A stretch of 60,243 nt of DNA, taken from positions 1 to 60,243 of IMG/VR virus record IMGVR_UViG_3300024999_000110; one strand, written 5' to 3'. Each line of letters starts with the position of its first letter. Position 1 is the stretch's first letter. A program made the position numbers and the translations under genes. The DNA comes from a virus. Below are positions 23,099-30,153 of the stretch, piece after piece. The notes below the pieces were generated by a model. It had not been told where the DNA came from. It saw only the letters and a program-made list of their open reading frames with translations, and did no database searches.

Positions 23099-23272
23099 AT
23101 GAACAAACGACAACTAAAGAAAATAATCACCCTATATCGAGAAGGCTTATCTTGTGAAATCTGCATAGCTGTTATTGTGGATTTAATGAAGGGAAAAACT
23201 CCATTAGAAATAGGAACTGCAATTCATTCTTTTTATGAATTAATATTTGACCTTGATGTAAAGAAAAGTTAA
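23099..23272 (+). CDS. Small helical protein, 57 aa
   Basis: AAAGGAGCCTAACCT precedes the ATG. The product begins MNKRQLKKIITLYREGLSCE, then a hydrophobic helix and GKTPLEIGTAIHSF. It is complete and fills the gap between two genes. The N-terminus resembles small helix-turn-helix openings but is too short to call. Confidence 0.5.
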   Translation: MNKRQLKKIITLYREGLSCEICIAVIVDLMKGKTPLEIGTAIHSFYELIFDLDVKKS

Positions 23273-23305
23273 ATTAAAGCATAAATAACTAAAAAGGAGA
23301 TTATA

Positions 23306-23836
23306 ATGAAAGTAACAGTAGAATTAGATTTTTATGATGTACAAGAAAACGGATTTGAAACAGCTATTGAAAATGCTATTATTTATAAATTAACATCTGA
23401 TTTTGAAAAACGCGCAGAAGCATTTATTTCTGATAAAATTAATATAATGCTTCAATCAGCAGTTGAAGTTACTATTGAAAATAAAATGCGAAATCTTTTA
23501 AATGAAGATGTTGTAATCACTGATAAGTGGGGAAAGAAAATATTTGTTGGAAGTCCTGAAGATTATATTAAAAAGCAAATGGATGAAAAATTATTATCTC
23601 CTGTAGATAATTCTGGTAAAAAACTTTCAGGATGTACATCTTCAGGTCAAACTTGGCTAGAATGGAATATTGAAAAGGCAATAGAATCTACTATAAAAAC
23701 ACTAACTTCTGAAACTAGAAGTAGTGCCTTAAAAGAATATACAAAACTTTGTAATGATATTCTTGAAGAAATTAAAATGAGTTCAACTCATGATGCTTTA
23801 TCGAAAGTTATGAAAGATATTGTTAATCAAAAGTAA
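23306..23836 (+). CDS. Hypothetical acidic protein, 176 aa
   Basis: AAAAGGAGATTATA ribosome site. A helical, Glu/Lys-rich protein with no signal or membrane part. VVITDKWGKKIFVGSPEDYI then KKQMDEK is a distinctive central motif, and TWLEWNIEKAIESTIKTL follows. This type of protein occurs as an unassigned early protein in other phages; I cannot name a family. AT-rich codon use like its small neighbours, unlike the DNA-metabolism genes. Confidence 0.5.
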   Translation: MKVTVELDFYDVQENGFETAIENAIIYKLTSDFEKRAEAFISDKINIMLQSAVEVTIENKMRNLLNEDVVITDKWGKKIFVGSPEDYIKKQMDEKLLSPVDNSGKKLSGCTSSGQTWLEWNIEKAIESTIKTLTSETRSSALKEYTKLCNDILEEIKMSSTHDALSKVMKDIVNQK

Positions 23837-23859
23837 AAATTTTTATAACGGAGCCAATT

Positions 23860-24030
23860 GTGAGCAAACGCAAATTCTTGCCAGAACTCTTCGGAATGAA
23901 TCTTTACCAGACTGGTCGCAACGAAACTTTTTATGCCTGGAATCATAAACATGCCATTAATAAAAGGCCAAACGAATTGATTTATTTTATTACAGATGTT
24001 GGGAAAAGAATATTAATTATTAATAAATAA
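23860..24030 (+). CDS. Small basic protein, GTG start, 56 aa
   Basis: GTG at 23860 with CGGAG 7 bases upstream is the only reasonable start. The product has KFLPELFGMNLYQTGRNETF then NKRPNELIYFITD; basic overall. Complete and in operon position. Function unknown. Confidence 0.45.
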   Translation: MSKRKFLPELFGMNLYQTGRNETFYAWNHKHAINKRPNELIYFITDVGKRILIINK

Positions 24031-24053
24031 TTTAAATTAAAAGGGGCACTTAA

Positions 24054-24209
24054 ATGTTTGAAGGAAAGAGAATTAAATACATTAGTCCAAGTGGTAATTC
24101 ATATGATGCTATGGTTGTTTCTTGTGTAAAAGATATAGGAATAACATTAGTAAATGCCGATACTTCTTCACAATATCTTTGGTGTTTACAGAAGCTAGAA
24201 AGGGTATAA
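24054..24209 (+). CDS. Small protein, paralogous family A-like, 51 aa
   Basis: AAGGGGCACTTAA precedes ATG 24054. MFEGKRIKYISPSGNSYDAM then VVSCVKDIGITLVNAD is a short beta protein whose pattern (G-x-x-[IF]-x-Y, then x-V-K-D) resembles the 18233 and 20289 products. It is likely a minimal version of the same domain. Confidence 0.5.
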   Translation: MFEGKRIKYISPSGNSYDAMVVSCVKDIGITLVNADTSSQYLWCLQKLERV

Positions 24210-24296
24210 TAAATGGTATTGTAGATAGAACTCTTGAAAAGATAGGAGGATTTGCTTCTTCTGAGTCTTGTCTATTTGGACAATAAGGATACAAAT

Positions 24297-24560
24297 ATGA
24301 TCATTAATAATAAAATAATAATAGGTATTGGTATACTTTTTAGTGCTATTATAATATTTTTTGCTTTTAAAGCTGACTTAGAAAAGAATAAAAGAATAGC
24401 TGAACTGAAAGAAAGGGCAAACTTAGTGCCAGTCGTAACTGTTGACGCACTAGGCATTTGTAAAGTAACGCAAGGAGGCAAAACTTACATGCTGATTGAT
24501 GTTACTAATGAAACGAAAGCACTTGATGAGGTTAAACAAACTATTAGTACGGAGAAATAA
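24297..24560 (+). CDS. Membrane-anchored protein, 87 aa
   Basis: I use ATG 24297 behind AAGGATACAAAT. A TTG at 24252 behind AGGAGG would add 15 residues, but its spacing is only two bases. A hydrophobic segment at about 6-23 (KIIIGIGILFSAIIIFFAF) is followed by a charged helix and a small beta domain (VVTVDALGICKVTQGGKTYM). N-terminal anchor with a soluble domain. Spanin-like, exclusion and host-envelope roles are all open. Confidence 0.5.
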   Translation: MIINNKIIIGIGILFSAIIIFFAFKADLEKNKRIAELKERANLVPVVTVDALGICKVTQGGKTYMLIDVTNETKALDEVKQTISTEK

Positions 24561-24670
24561 TGTGCGAAAGATTACTCGAATACTTCATACTCTTCTTACT
24601 CGCCTGTGTAACCTTAATTCTTTTTTTACGCGAAAAAGTAAAAGCTCTTATGATCAGGATAGAAAAATAA
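24560..24670 (+). CDS. Single-pass membrane peptide, 36 aa
   Basis: ATG 24560 overlaps the preceding stop (TAATG). MCERLLEYFILFLLACVTLI then LFLREKVK is one transmembrane helix with a basic C-terminal tail, suggesting the C-terminus faces the cytoplasm. The stop overlaps ATG 24670 of a 12-residue frame (24670-24708) that itself overlaps the next gene, so the ribosome may pass through the cluster by re-initiation. Confidence 0.5.
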   Translation: MCERLLEYFILFLLACVTLILFLREKVKALMIRIEK

Positions 24671-24704
24671 TGCGAATAGCTAGACTACATATTTGGAGGG
24701 TAAA

Positions 24705-24863
24705 ATGAATACTGTAAAAAATACTTTAATCTTTCTAGCATCTTTTATAATCGTAGGATTATTTGTCCTTCTTATTGATCAATTGTACCCCACACCTCCG
24801 ATTGATCAAGCAGCTTTTCAACCTTATTCTAATAGAAATGTTATTACAAGTTTGGATAAATAA
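24705..24863 (+). CDS. Single-pass membrane protein, 52 aa
   Basis: GGAGGGTAAA directly precedes the ATG. The segment NTLIFLASFIIVGLFVLLI spans the membrane, and a Pro-rich DQLYPTPPIDQAAF tail follows. Third membrane product in a row (24297-24863), each overlapping the next. Holin-like size, but a single span and early position argue against a simple holin. Confidence 0.5.
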   Translation: MNTVKNTLIFLASFIIVGLFVLLIDQLYPTPPIDQAAFQPYSNRNVITSLDK

Positions 24864-24942
24864 CTTGGATTTACCTATAAATTGAGTAAGTATTTAAGGA
24901 TTTTATGAAATAGTAAAAAGGCTAAAAAAGTGAAAAGAGTGC

Positions 24943-24971
24943 TTGACAAGGGCGATTTTTTCTGTTATTGT
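24943..24971 (+). promoter_or_regulatory. Internal early promoter
   Basis: TTGACA (24943-24948), 17 bases, TATTGT (24966-24971), the same -10 as the 13770 promoter. The 216-base gap around it (24864-25079) contains no gene. Downstream, the leader has small hairpins CCGG-ATTTTA-CCGG and GGGC-ATGTC-GCCC before the 25080 ribosome site. Confidence 0.75.
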
Positions 24972-25079
24972 GGTCGAATAATACCGGATTTTACCGGAAA
25001 GCACCAAGGGACGTAAAAAGCCGTTTTCAAGTCGGGCATGTCGCCCATTCTACAAACCCACTAATTAGGAGAATCAAAA

Positions 25080-25442
25080 ATGAGCATGATCAAAGTAGTT
25101 AGCAACCAGGCATCTCGTGAAATCACCGTAACTGAGCCGGCAGTATTGAACCTCGGAACTATCGAAGAAATGGTACAGGCGCTCGGTGAGGATCTTACCG
25201 TGAACATGATCAAGAACCAGCTGAAGGTTTCTTTCCGCGCAGTTATTCGGCGCAAACTGGAAGAAAAAGATGACAATAACGAGTTCAGCAATACTGACGA
25301 AGCCATCACAGCTGAAGACTTCAGCGACTGGAAGCCGACTCTTCGCATTACTAAGACTCCCGAGGAGAAAGCTCTGGAAGCTCTTGGTAATCTGCCTCCG
25401 GAAGTTCGTGATGCAGTTCTGGCGCAGTTCAACAATCGGTAA
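25080..25442 (+). CDS. Early protein with shared C-terminal motif
   Basis: 120 residues behind its own promoter and a TTAGGAGAATCAAAA ribosome site. N-terminal half beta/alpha (REITVTEPAVLNLGTIEEMV), a basic middle, then a Thr/Pro linker and the tail EEKALEALGNLPPEVRDAVL then AQFNNR. This tail matches the tails of the 13945, 33206 and 18565 products. Codon use is more G/C-rich than its small neighbours, consistent with high expression. Function unknown; the tail looks like a common docking helix. Confidence 0.6.
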   Translation: MSMIKVVSNQASREITVTEPAVLNLGTIEEMVQALGEDLTVNMIKNQLKVSFRAVIRRKLEEKDDNNEFSNTDEAITAEDFSDWKPTLRITKTPEEKALEALGNLPPEVRDAVLAQFNNR

Positions 25443-25823
25443 GCTTGCCTGACAACTTGGAAAGACAAGTCGTATAGGACACGCATACGTTAAAGCGAAG
25501 TGGGGGTCGGTGGAAGCCCGACATTTCTTATTTGCTTATATTAGTAGTGGTGGCGAAATAAAAAATGGTAGACGCAGCCGATTGTGTCCATAAGTAAACC
25601 TAGCCCATGTTTCTATGGCCGGACACAGAGCGAATAGTGTAATCGAGGGTAAAGGCTATTCAATTGCAGGTTCAAATCCTGCCCACTACTTTTTAACTCT
25701 TACTGCCGGAAACGCATTGGATAGCAAGTCCATGCGCACCATTCGACCTGAATTGACAGGTATCGCCAGCATGACGATGTTGGAATCGGCTTCTTAGTAA
25801 GATTCAACGAGAGGATTTCTCAA
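25443..25823 (+). other. 381-base gap with many hairpins, probably RNA
   Basis: No gene is credible here. Besides the tRNA-like domain, small stems include ACTTG/CAAGT and CGTAT/ATACG (25450-25490), GTCGG/CCGAC (25506-25510/25518-25522) and GCA-bulge-TGGA/TCCATGC (about 25713-25734). Further stems are ACCTG/CAGGT (about 25747-25762), CCAGCAT-GACG-ATGTTGG (about 25767-25784) and a bulged GTTGGAATC/GATTCAAC (about 25780-25810). A promoter lies upstream at 24943, so the segment is likely transcribed between the 25080 and 25824 genes. Confidence 0.5.
25543..25690 (+). ncRNA. tRNA-like RNA with abnormal anticodon arm
   Basis: AGTAGTGG (25543-25550) pairs perfectly with CCACTACT (25683-25690). Just inside the 3' arm is a canonical T-arm: GCAGG (25666-25670), TTCAAAT, CCTGC (25678-25682). 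On the 5' side TG is followed by a D-arm-like GCG/CGC stem (25553-25555/25573-25575) enclosing GGTAGA. Between them, instead of a 17-base anticodon arm, are about 90 bases with a TGTGTCC/GGACACA stem (25583-25589/25621-25627) and a GAATAG/CTATTC stem (25632-25637/25656-25661), the latter like a long variable arm. No CCA is encoded. Total about 148 bases. Confidence 0.55.
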
Positions 25824-26795
25824 ATGAATTTTTACGAAAAAATAGACTATAGTGCATTATTCACTTATCAGTTATGTCCACGCAAGTTTCTCTTCCAGTA
25901 TGTAATGCATCTCAAACCAGCTGGACAGTCCATCCATTTAGTCTTTGGCTCCTGTTGGCATTATGGCCTTGAGGCTGCTTACAACGAATTACTTAAAAAC
26001 CCATCTCTTAATGTTATCGAAGTAACTGAAATCTCCATCAAGGCGTTTAACAAACTCTGGAAGCTCGACGGCGAGCCTTTCTGGAAAAATGAAGATGCAA
26101 TCTTCCCCAAGAGCCCAGGACATGCAGCTAATATGTATAAGGGTTATTGGGACCGCTTTCTTAAGGCTGACGTTCACGAGCGTTCAATCCTCGCTGTTGA
26201 AGCACCATTCTCAATTGATCTTTCTATCAATGGTTCGCATCTTCCCAATTATGTTGGCAGACTAGATTTAGTATTTTCAAATGGTCGTGATAGCGTAGAT
26301 GTGTTGGATCACAAAACTACGAAAGCTCTCTATGCTACGACCTCACAATCTTACGAAATGTCATATCAATCTGACGGTTACTTAACCGCTGGACGGATAT
26401 ATTATGATAAAATTCCAACCATTACTTATCGCATAGCTTTGTGTCAGAAATCCAAGATTGACTTCATCCCGATTACGATTAACAAACGATCTGCATCTAT
26501 TGAGCATTTTTTATCTGATCTATGTCATTATGCAACAGAGATTCAAAAGAACCTAGTTTTGCTTGAAAACGACAAGGTTACTTGTCATGATCGAACTGAT
26601 ACATTACAATCTTTTCATCGCAACCCTGGATATTCATGTACTTCATTTTCTTCTACCTGCCCATATTATGATATATGCAAAATTCGGAATAATCCATTAA
26701 TGTGGCTTGATAAAGCTCCTCAGGGATTTCATTTCTCTGAATGGGATCCGGAATTACACGAGGCAAACACTAAGCAAAGGTTGGGTGAGGTGTAA
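25824..26795 (+). CDS. Cas4/AddB-like PD-(D/E)XK nuclease with Fe-S cysteines
   Basis: 323 residues. The RecB-type nuclease core is visible: a GSCWHYGLE helix (H46, E50), AVEAPF (E126), GRLDLVF (D148) and VLDHKTT (D162, K164). Cys18 in the opening YQLCPRKF plus Cys272, Cys279 and Cys285 in SCTSFSSTCPYYDIC give the four-cysteine layout of iron-sulfur nucleases such as Cas4, AddB and phage RecB-like exonucleases. It probably resects DNA ends for the Sak4-type recombinase two to four genes downstream. No Cas1, Cas2 or CRISPR array is present, so it is not a CRISPR gene. GAGAGGATTTCTCAA precedes the ATG. Confidence 0.75.
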   Translation: MNFYEKIDYSALFTYQLCPRKFLFQYVMHLKPAGQSIHLVFGSCWHYGLEAAYNELLKNPSLNVIEVTEISIKAFNKLWKLDGEPFWKNEDAIFPKSPGHAANMYKGYWDRFLKADVHERSILAVEAPFSIDLSINGSHLPNYVGRLDLVFSNGRDSVDVLDHKTTKALYATTSQSYEMSYQSDGYLTAGRIYYDKIPTITYRIALCQKSKIDFIPITINKRSASIEHFLSDLCHYATEIQKNLVLLENDKVTCHDRTDTLQSFHRNPGYSCTSFSSTCPYYDICKIRNNPLMWLDKAPQGFHFSEWDPELHEANTKQRLGEV

Positions 26796-26797
26796 TT

Positions 26798-27028
26798 ATG
26801 AAACATGGTATAATTACAGAAATTAATTGGAAATATATAGCAGCTGTATTAGCTAATGAAGGTGATGATGTGCAAAGTGATTTTTTTAAATCATTTGTTG
26901 CAGAATGTAAAACTTGGGGAACATCATACGAAGTTCAAACACAATTAGCAAGTATAAATGCTAAACTTACTAAGGATGAAAAAGAATTATTAGGAATGAT
27001 AACTTATCAATCTGATAGTGAGGTGTAA
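26798..27028 (+). CDS. Small hypothetical protein, 76 aa
   Basis: GGTGTAATT precedes the ATG, two bases after the nuclease stop. The product is helical and acidic; INWKYIAAVLANEGDDVQSD then FFKSFVAECKTWGTSYEVQ resembles small proteins that sit beside recombination genes in many phages. Function unknown. Confidence 0.5.
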   Translation: MKHGIITEINWKYIAAVLANEGDDVQSDFFKSFVAECKTWGTSYEVQTQLASINAKLTKDEKELLGMITYQSDSEV

Positions 27029-27029
27029 T

Positions 27030-27260
27030 ATGAGCCATTATTCAAATGATTCAACAATGATTAAATTAGATCATTCTTCAGAATATGGAAAAGATTGTTT
27101 GAGATTTTTTTATAATGGATCTATTATTGCTGAGATAATTTGTTTTCAATGGATTCCTAAAATACAAGAACAAATTATTTTTGTTAATGATAAATATTTT
27201 GTAACAGAAGTTATTCATGATTATATAAACAAAACTTGTTCTTGCTATTTGTCAAAATAA
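27030..27260 (+). CDS. Small beta-rich hypothetical protein, 76 aa
   Basis: ATG 27030 is set by GAGGTGTAAT and follows the previous stop directly. The sequence is beta-rich (CLRFFYNGSIIAEIICF, IIFVNDKYFVTEV) with no motif. AT-rich coding. Function unknown. Confidence 0.5.
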   Translation: MSHYSNDSTMIKLDHSSEYGKDCLRFFYNGSIIAEIICFQWIPKIQEQIIFVNDKYFVTEVIHDYINKTCSCYLSK

Positions 27261-27284
27261 ATTAAAATTGCTGGAGGTGTAACT

Positions 27285-27383
27285 ATGTTATTTCCAGGCA
27301 CTGCAAAAGGATTTTACATTACTATGGCAATTGCAGCAATTATTATTTTAGTGGTAGTATTTACTGATAATTATAATTGGTAG
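27285..27383 (+). CDS. Membrane micro-protein, 32 aa
   Basis: TGGAGGTGTAACT is a strong ribosome site. MLFPGTAKGFYITMAIAAII then ILVVVFTDNYNW is one transmembrane helix flanked by short polar ends. Complete frame in an otherwise empty gap, so probably real. Function unknown. Confidence 0.5.
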   Translation: MLFPGTAKGFYITMAIAAIIILVVVFTDNYNW

Positions 27384-27430
27384 ACCTCATGCACCCCCTT
27401 TTTTATTACTATCATTTAAAGGAGTTTTAA

Positions 27431-27982
27431 ATGAAAACATTTGAATTAGTTTACACAATCGAAGCAGGTTCATCCTGGAGAGGTAAAGAAGCTATTAAGA
27501 TTAAGAGCAATCTTGCTGATGACAAACTGGTAGATTGTGAACTTTCTCAAAGTCTTATTGATCATCTCAAAACAGAAGCTGCTGTTCTTGATCCAGATAA
27601 ACTTCTCCTAACTATTGCCGAGGCACAGAAACGAGAAATTCAAACTAGTATTGAAAACATGGACGACATGGCTGTTCTAGCAAAAGCTCATGCTGATAAA
27701 GCATATGAAATTCTCTCAACTATTTCTGAGGAAGCAGAGACTAAGTATGCAGAGATTGAAAAGAAATTTTCAGCTACAGAAAAGCGTTTCAAAGATAAGA
27801 TGCTTTCCACTTCTGAGAGTATCAAAACTCATATGGAAAAACTCTCTGCTGTTGATGAAAAACTTACAAAGATTGACAATTGGCAACTGGAAAAACTAAC
27901 TGAGACTTTGAAACAGTTAATTAAAATCATAGAGGTTGATCCTGAACTTGTTAAGCTGGTTTTGGATTATAAGAAGGCATAA
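27431..27982 (+). CDS. Coiled-coil protein in recombination cluster
   Basis: 183 residues behind TTTAAAGGAGTTTTAA. A short beta start (FELVYTIEAGSSWRG) is followed by a long helical coiled coil with regular heptads (SEEAETKYAEIEKKFSATEK, THMEKLSAVDEKLTKID). It precedes the Sak4-like ATPase with the same leader sequence, implying matched expression. An accessory structural role is possible. Confidence 0.5.
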   Translation: MKTFELVYTIEAGSSWRGKEAIKIKSNLADDKLVDCELSQSLIDHLKTEAAVLDPDKLLLTIAEAQKREIQTSIENMDDMAVLAKAHADKAYEILSTISEEAETKYAEIEKKFSATEKRFKDKMLSTSESIKTHMEKLSAVDEKLTKIDNWQLEKLTETLKQLIKIIEVDPELVKLVLDYKKA

Positions 27983-28006
27983 TTATTTTATTTAAAGGAG
28001 TTTTAA

Positions 28007-28813
28007 ATGAATCCACAAGTAGCTACAGTACCAAATTTCAACAAGACAAAGCTAACTGAAAAGCAACGAATCTTTAATCTTAAATTCCTCTTGACTGGTA
28101 ATTCAGGTTCTGGCAAAACTCACTTCACAGCAACCTACACCAAGGGACCGCTTCATTATTATATGTTTGATAAGGGAGGAGAAAAGACAATAGAGAAAAT
28201 AGCATCCAAAAGGAACGATATCACAATTGATAATTTCTCAGCTGACTCTTTGCTCTTCTCTGATTTTTGGCGGACATTCCAGGAGGATGAAAAAAATGGT
28301 CTGTTCCAGTGGCTGAAGGAACAGTCAGGCATGTTAGTTCTCGACTCTCTGACAAATGCTAACAAGAAAGCAATCCATGAAATTGAAAAGAAGTCTGGTA
28401 TTACTCCAAGCGGCATAGGTAAAAAGATCGACATGAAGATGGGCATGGCACCTGCTCATTGGGGCCAACTCTTGAATTGGATGAGCACTTTAGTTAGCTC
28501 ACTCCAGGAATTGCCTTGTGCAGTTGCAGTCACAGTCCATTTGCATACGCTTATGAATTCTGATCAAGAAGTAGTTGCAAGATATCCCGCAGTAAATGGG
28601 CAGTTCAGGCAGTTACTAGCTGCTGATTTTGACGAAGCCTACTTGCTGACGACACAAGGAACGAAACGACAAATCTTCTTTACTGAAAAACTTGCATTTG
28701 AAGCAAAGTCTCGTGTGTTTGATATGCCAAAAGTTGAAGGAATTTCAATGGATCAATTGGCAGCAGCCTATTTGGCAGGCAAAACAGTCATTCCACAATC
28801 CATCTCAGCTTAA
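28007..28813 (+). CDS. Sak4-like RecA-fold ATPase (AAA_24 type)
   Basis: 268 residues. Walker A GNSGSGKT at 31-38 lies in LKFLLTGNSGSGKTHF; Walker B is GMLVLDSLTN at 108-117. A conserved WGQLLNWMSTLVSSLQ helix and the strand AVAVTVHLHT follow. This is the layout of phage Sak4 single-strand-annealing/recombinase ATPases, which act with an ssDNA-binding protein; a DUF669-type protein is encoded downstream (29402). With the nuclease at 25824 they form a recombination set. The leader ATTTAAAGGAGTTTTAAATG is shared with the 27431 gene. Confidence 0.75.
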   Translation: MNPQVATVPNFNKTKLTEKQRIFNLKFLLTGNSGSGKTHFTATYTKGPLHYYMFDKGGEKTIEKIASKRNDITIDNFSADSLLFSDFWRTFQEDEKNGLFQWLKEQSGMLVLDSLTNANKKAIHEIEKKSGITPSGIGKKIDMKMGMAPAHWGQLLNWMSTLVSSLQELPCAVAVTVHLHTLMNSDQEVVARYPAVNGQFRQLLAADFDEAYLLTTQGTKRQIFFTEKLAFEAKSRVFDMPKVEGISMDQLAAAYLAGKTVIPQSISA

Positions 28814-28830
28814 TTAAAGGAGTTTTAATT

Positions 28831-29274
28831 ATGGAAAAGCAAATCGTGGAAATTAATGGTGTGAAGTTTGAAGTTGATATGAGTAGCGCGAAGATTATTT
28901 CTGAATATAAAATCGGAGATAAAGTAAATGTTTTAATAAAAGAATATTCTGATAAAATTGTATGTCCAGGCATCATTGTAGGCTTTGATAATTTCAAAGA
29001 TTTACCAACTATCACTGTTGCATATCTTAAAATTGGCTACAACGAAGCAACGATTAAGTTTGTCTACTTTAATAGTGATTCAAAAGAAGTTGACATTGCT
29101 CCATGTCGTGAATCAGACCTTATTTTTAATAAAGGTGATATTATTACCAAAATGGATCGTGAAATTGCATCTAAAGAGAAAGAAGTAGAAGATTTGATTC
29201 GGAAGAAAAATTATTTCTTAAACAACTTTACAAAGCATTTCGAGGCTGCAATGGCAGTTAAGACTAACGAATAA
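28831..29274 (+). CDS. Conserved phage protein next to Sak4, 147 aa
   Basis: The opening VEINGVKFEVDMSSAKII, then IGDKVNVLIKEYSDKIVCPG then IIVGFDNFKDLPTITVAYL, ends in a coiled coil (EIASKEKEVEDLIRKKNYFL). I recognise this as a protein conserved in several phage groups, without a known function. A small SH3-like beta barrel plus helical hairpin fits. TTAAAGGAGTTTTAATT is the ribosome site. Confidence 0.6.
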   Translation: MEKQIVEINGVKFEVDMSSAKIISEYKIGDKVNVLIKEYSDKIVCPGIIVGFDNFKDLPTITVAYLKIGYNEATIKFVYFNSDSKEVDIAPCRESDLIFNKGDIITKMDREIASKEKEVEDLIRKKNYFLNNFTKHFEAAMAVKTNE

Positions 29275-29401
29275 AAAGGAGAATATAAAACACCAAAACT
29301 AAAACGAAAACTATCAATCAAACCAAACCTTACCAACTTTTGATCGAAGAATAGTTCTTTGGTCACGCATTACACTAAACTTATTTAAAGGAGATTTACT
29401 C

Positions 29402-29824
29402 ATGTCTATGATTCCTAATCTGTCCGAAATTCCTGACAAAGCACCTGTTGAAGCTGGCGAATATGACCTCACCATCTCTAAGGTCAAAGAGACCAAGTCT
29501 CAGCGCACTGGCAGGTATGGTTGTCAGCTGATTATTAATATCGACGGAGAAGATAACGCATCAACTATCTTTCACACTCTCTGGTATGGTAACTACAAAG
29601 ATTATCAGGGTGACGATGAAGAAAAGAATAACCTCATGTGGCGGATGGTAAAAGATTTTCTCCGTGCACTTGGACTTGATCCAGACCAGGAAACCGACGA
29701 ATCTGATCTGGTCGGCCTCAATTTTACGGCTGAACTCAGTTTTAATGATGGCATGTCGACAGATGATGATGGTAATCCGATCAAGGTTGGTCAGCCAAGG
29801 AATGAAATTGCTCGTGTAGTTTAA
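29402..29824 (+). CDS. DUF669-like single-stranded-DNA-binding protein
   Basis: 140 residues. The APVEAGEYDLTISKVKETKS opening, then QLIINIDGEDNASTIFHTLW, a helix MVKDFLRALGLD and a LVGLNFTAELSF strand is the DUF669 pattern, proteins that act as ssDNA-binding partners of phage recombinases. The tail is acidic, as in many SSBs. Proximity to the Sak4-like ATPase supports the role. In the 127-base gap before it, an AAGGAG occurs at about 29277 with no ATG after it; its own site is ATTTAAAGGAGATTTACTC. Confidence 0.65.
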   Translation: MSMIPNLSEIPDKAPVEAGEYDLTISKVKETKSQRTGRYGCQLIINIDGEDNASTIFHTLWYGNYKDYQGDDEEKNNLMWRMVKDFLRALGLDPDQETDESDLVGLNFTAELSFNDGMSTDDDGNPIKVGQPRNEIARVV

Positions 29825-29967
29825 TAACGGAGCTTTATGATCAAGTTTAATTCGATATTAGAGTCTAGTTACCACTTTCAGTTAGCTAGGTCTGGCATTG
29901 CCGGAACAATGTCATTCTGAACGAGGCGTTGATGTGACGCCTACAAGATATCGGAATAAATAAAACT

Positions 29968-30020
29968 TGCTGTTCACTTATGAACGAACTGTTGAATGGT
30001 TCGCAAGTAAGTGAACAGCA
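29968..30020. repeat. 13-bp perfect inverted repeat
   Basis: TGCTGTTCACTTA (29968-29980) and TAAGTGAACAGCA (30008-30020) pair perfectly, with an inner CGAAC/GTTCG stem. The left arm also starts the 14-mer palindrome GTTCACTTATGAAC (29972-29985), so two alternative hairpins compete for the same arm. Confidence 0.7.
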
Positions 30021-30153
30021 ACTTACAATTGAATGTATGAATCTAATAATCCACATAGATCTGGCCTATGGTTAGGATTATACCTAAAGTAGCATTTGTG
30101 TAATGCTATAGCTCGTAGTTACCAGACATAAGATACTGGACTCAGAGCTAAGA

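Noticed and set aside
25615-25797. 60-codon rightward frame over the tRNA-like domain
   Set aside because: It overlaps the T-arm and acceptor stem, has no ribosome site, and the RNA explanation is stronger.
25824-26795. Cas4 as part of a CRISPR-Cas adaptation set
   Set aside because: No Cas1, Cas2 or array in the window; the neighbours are phage recombination genes.
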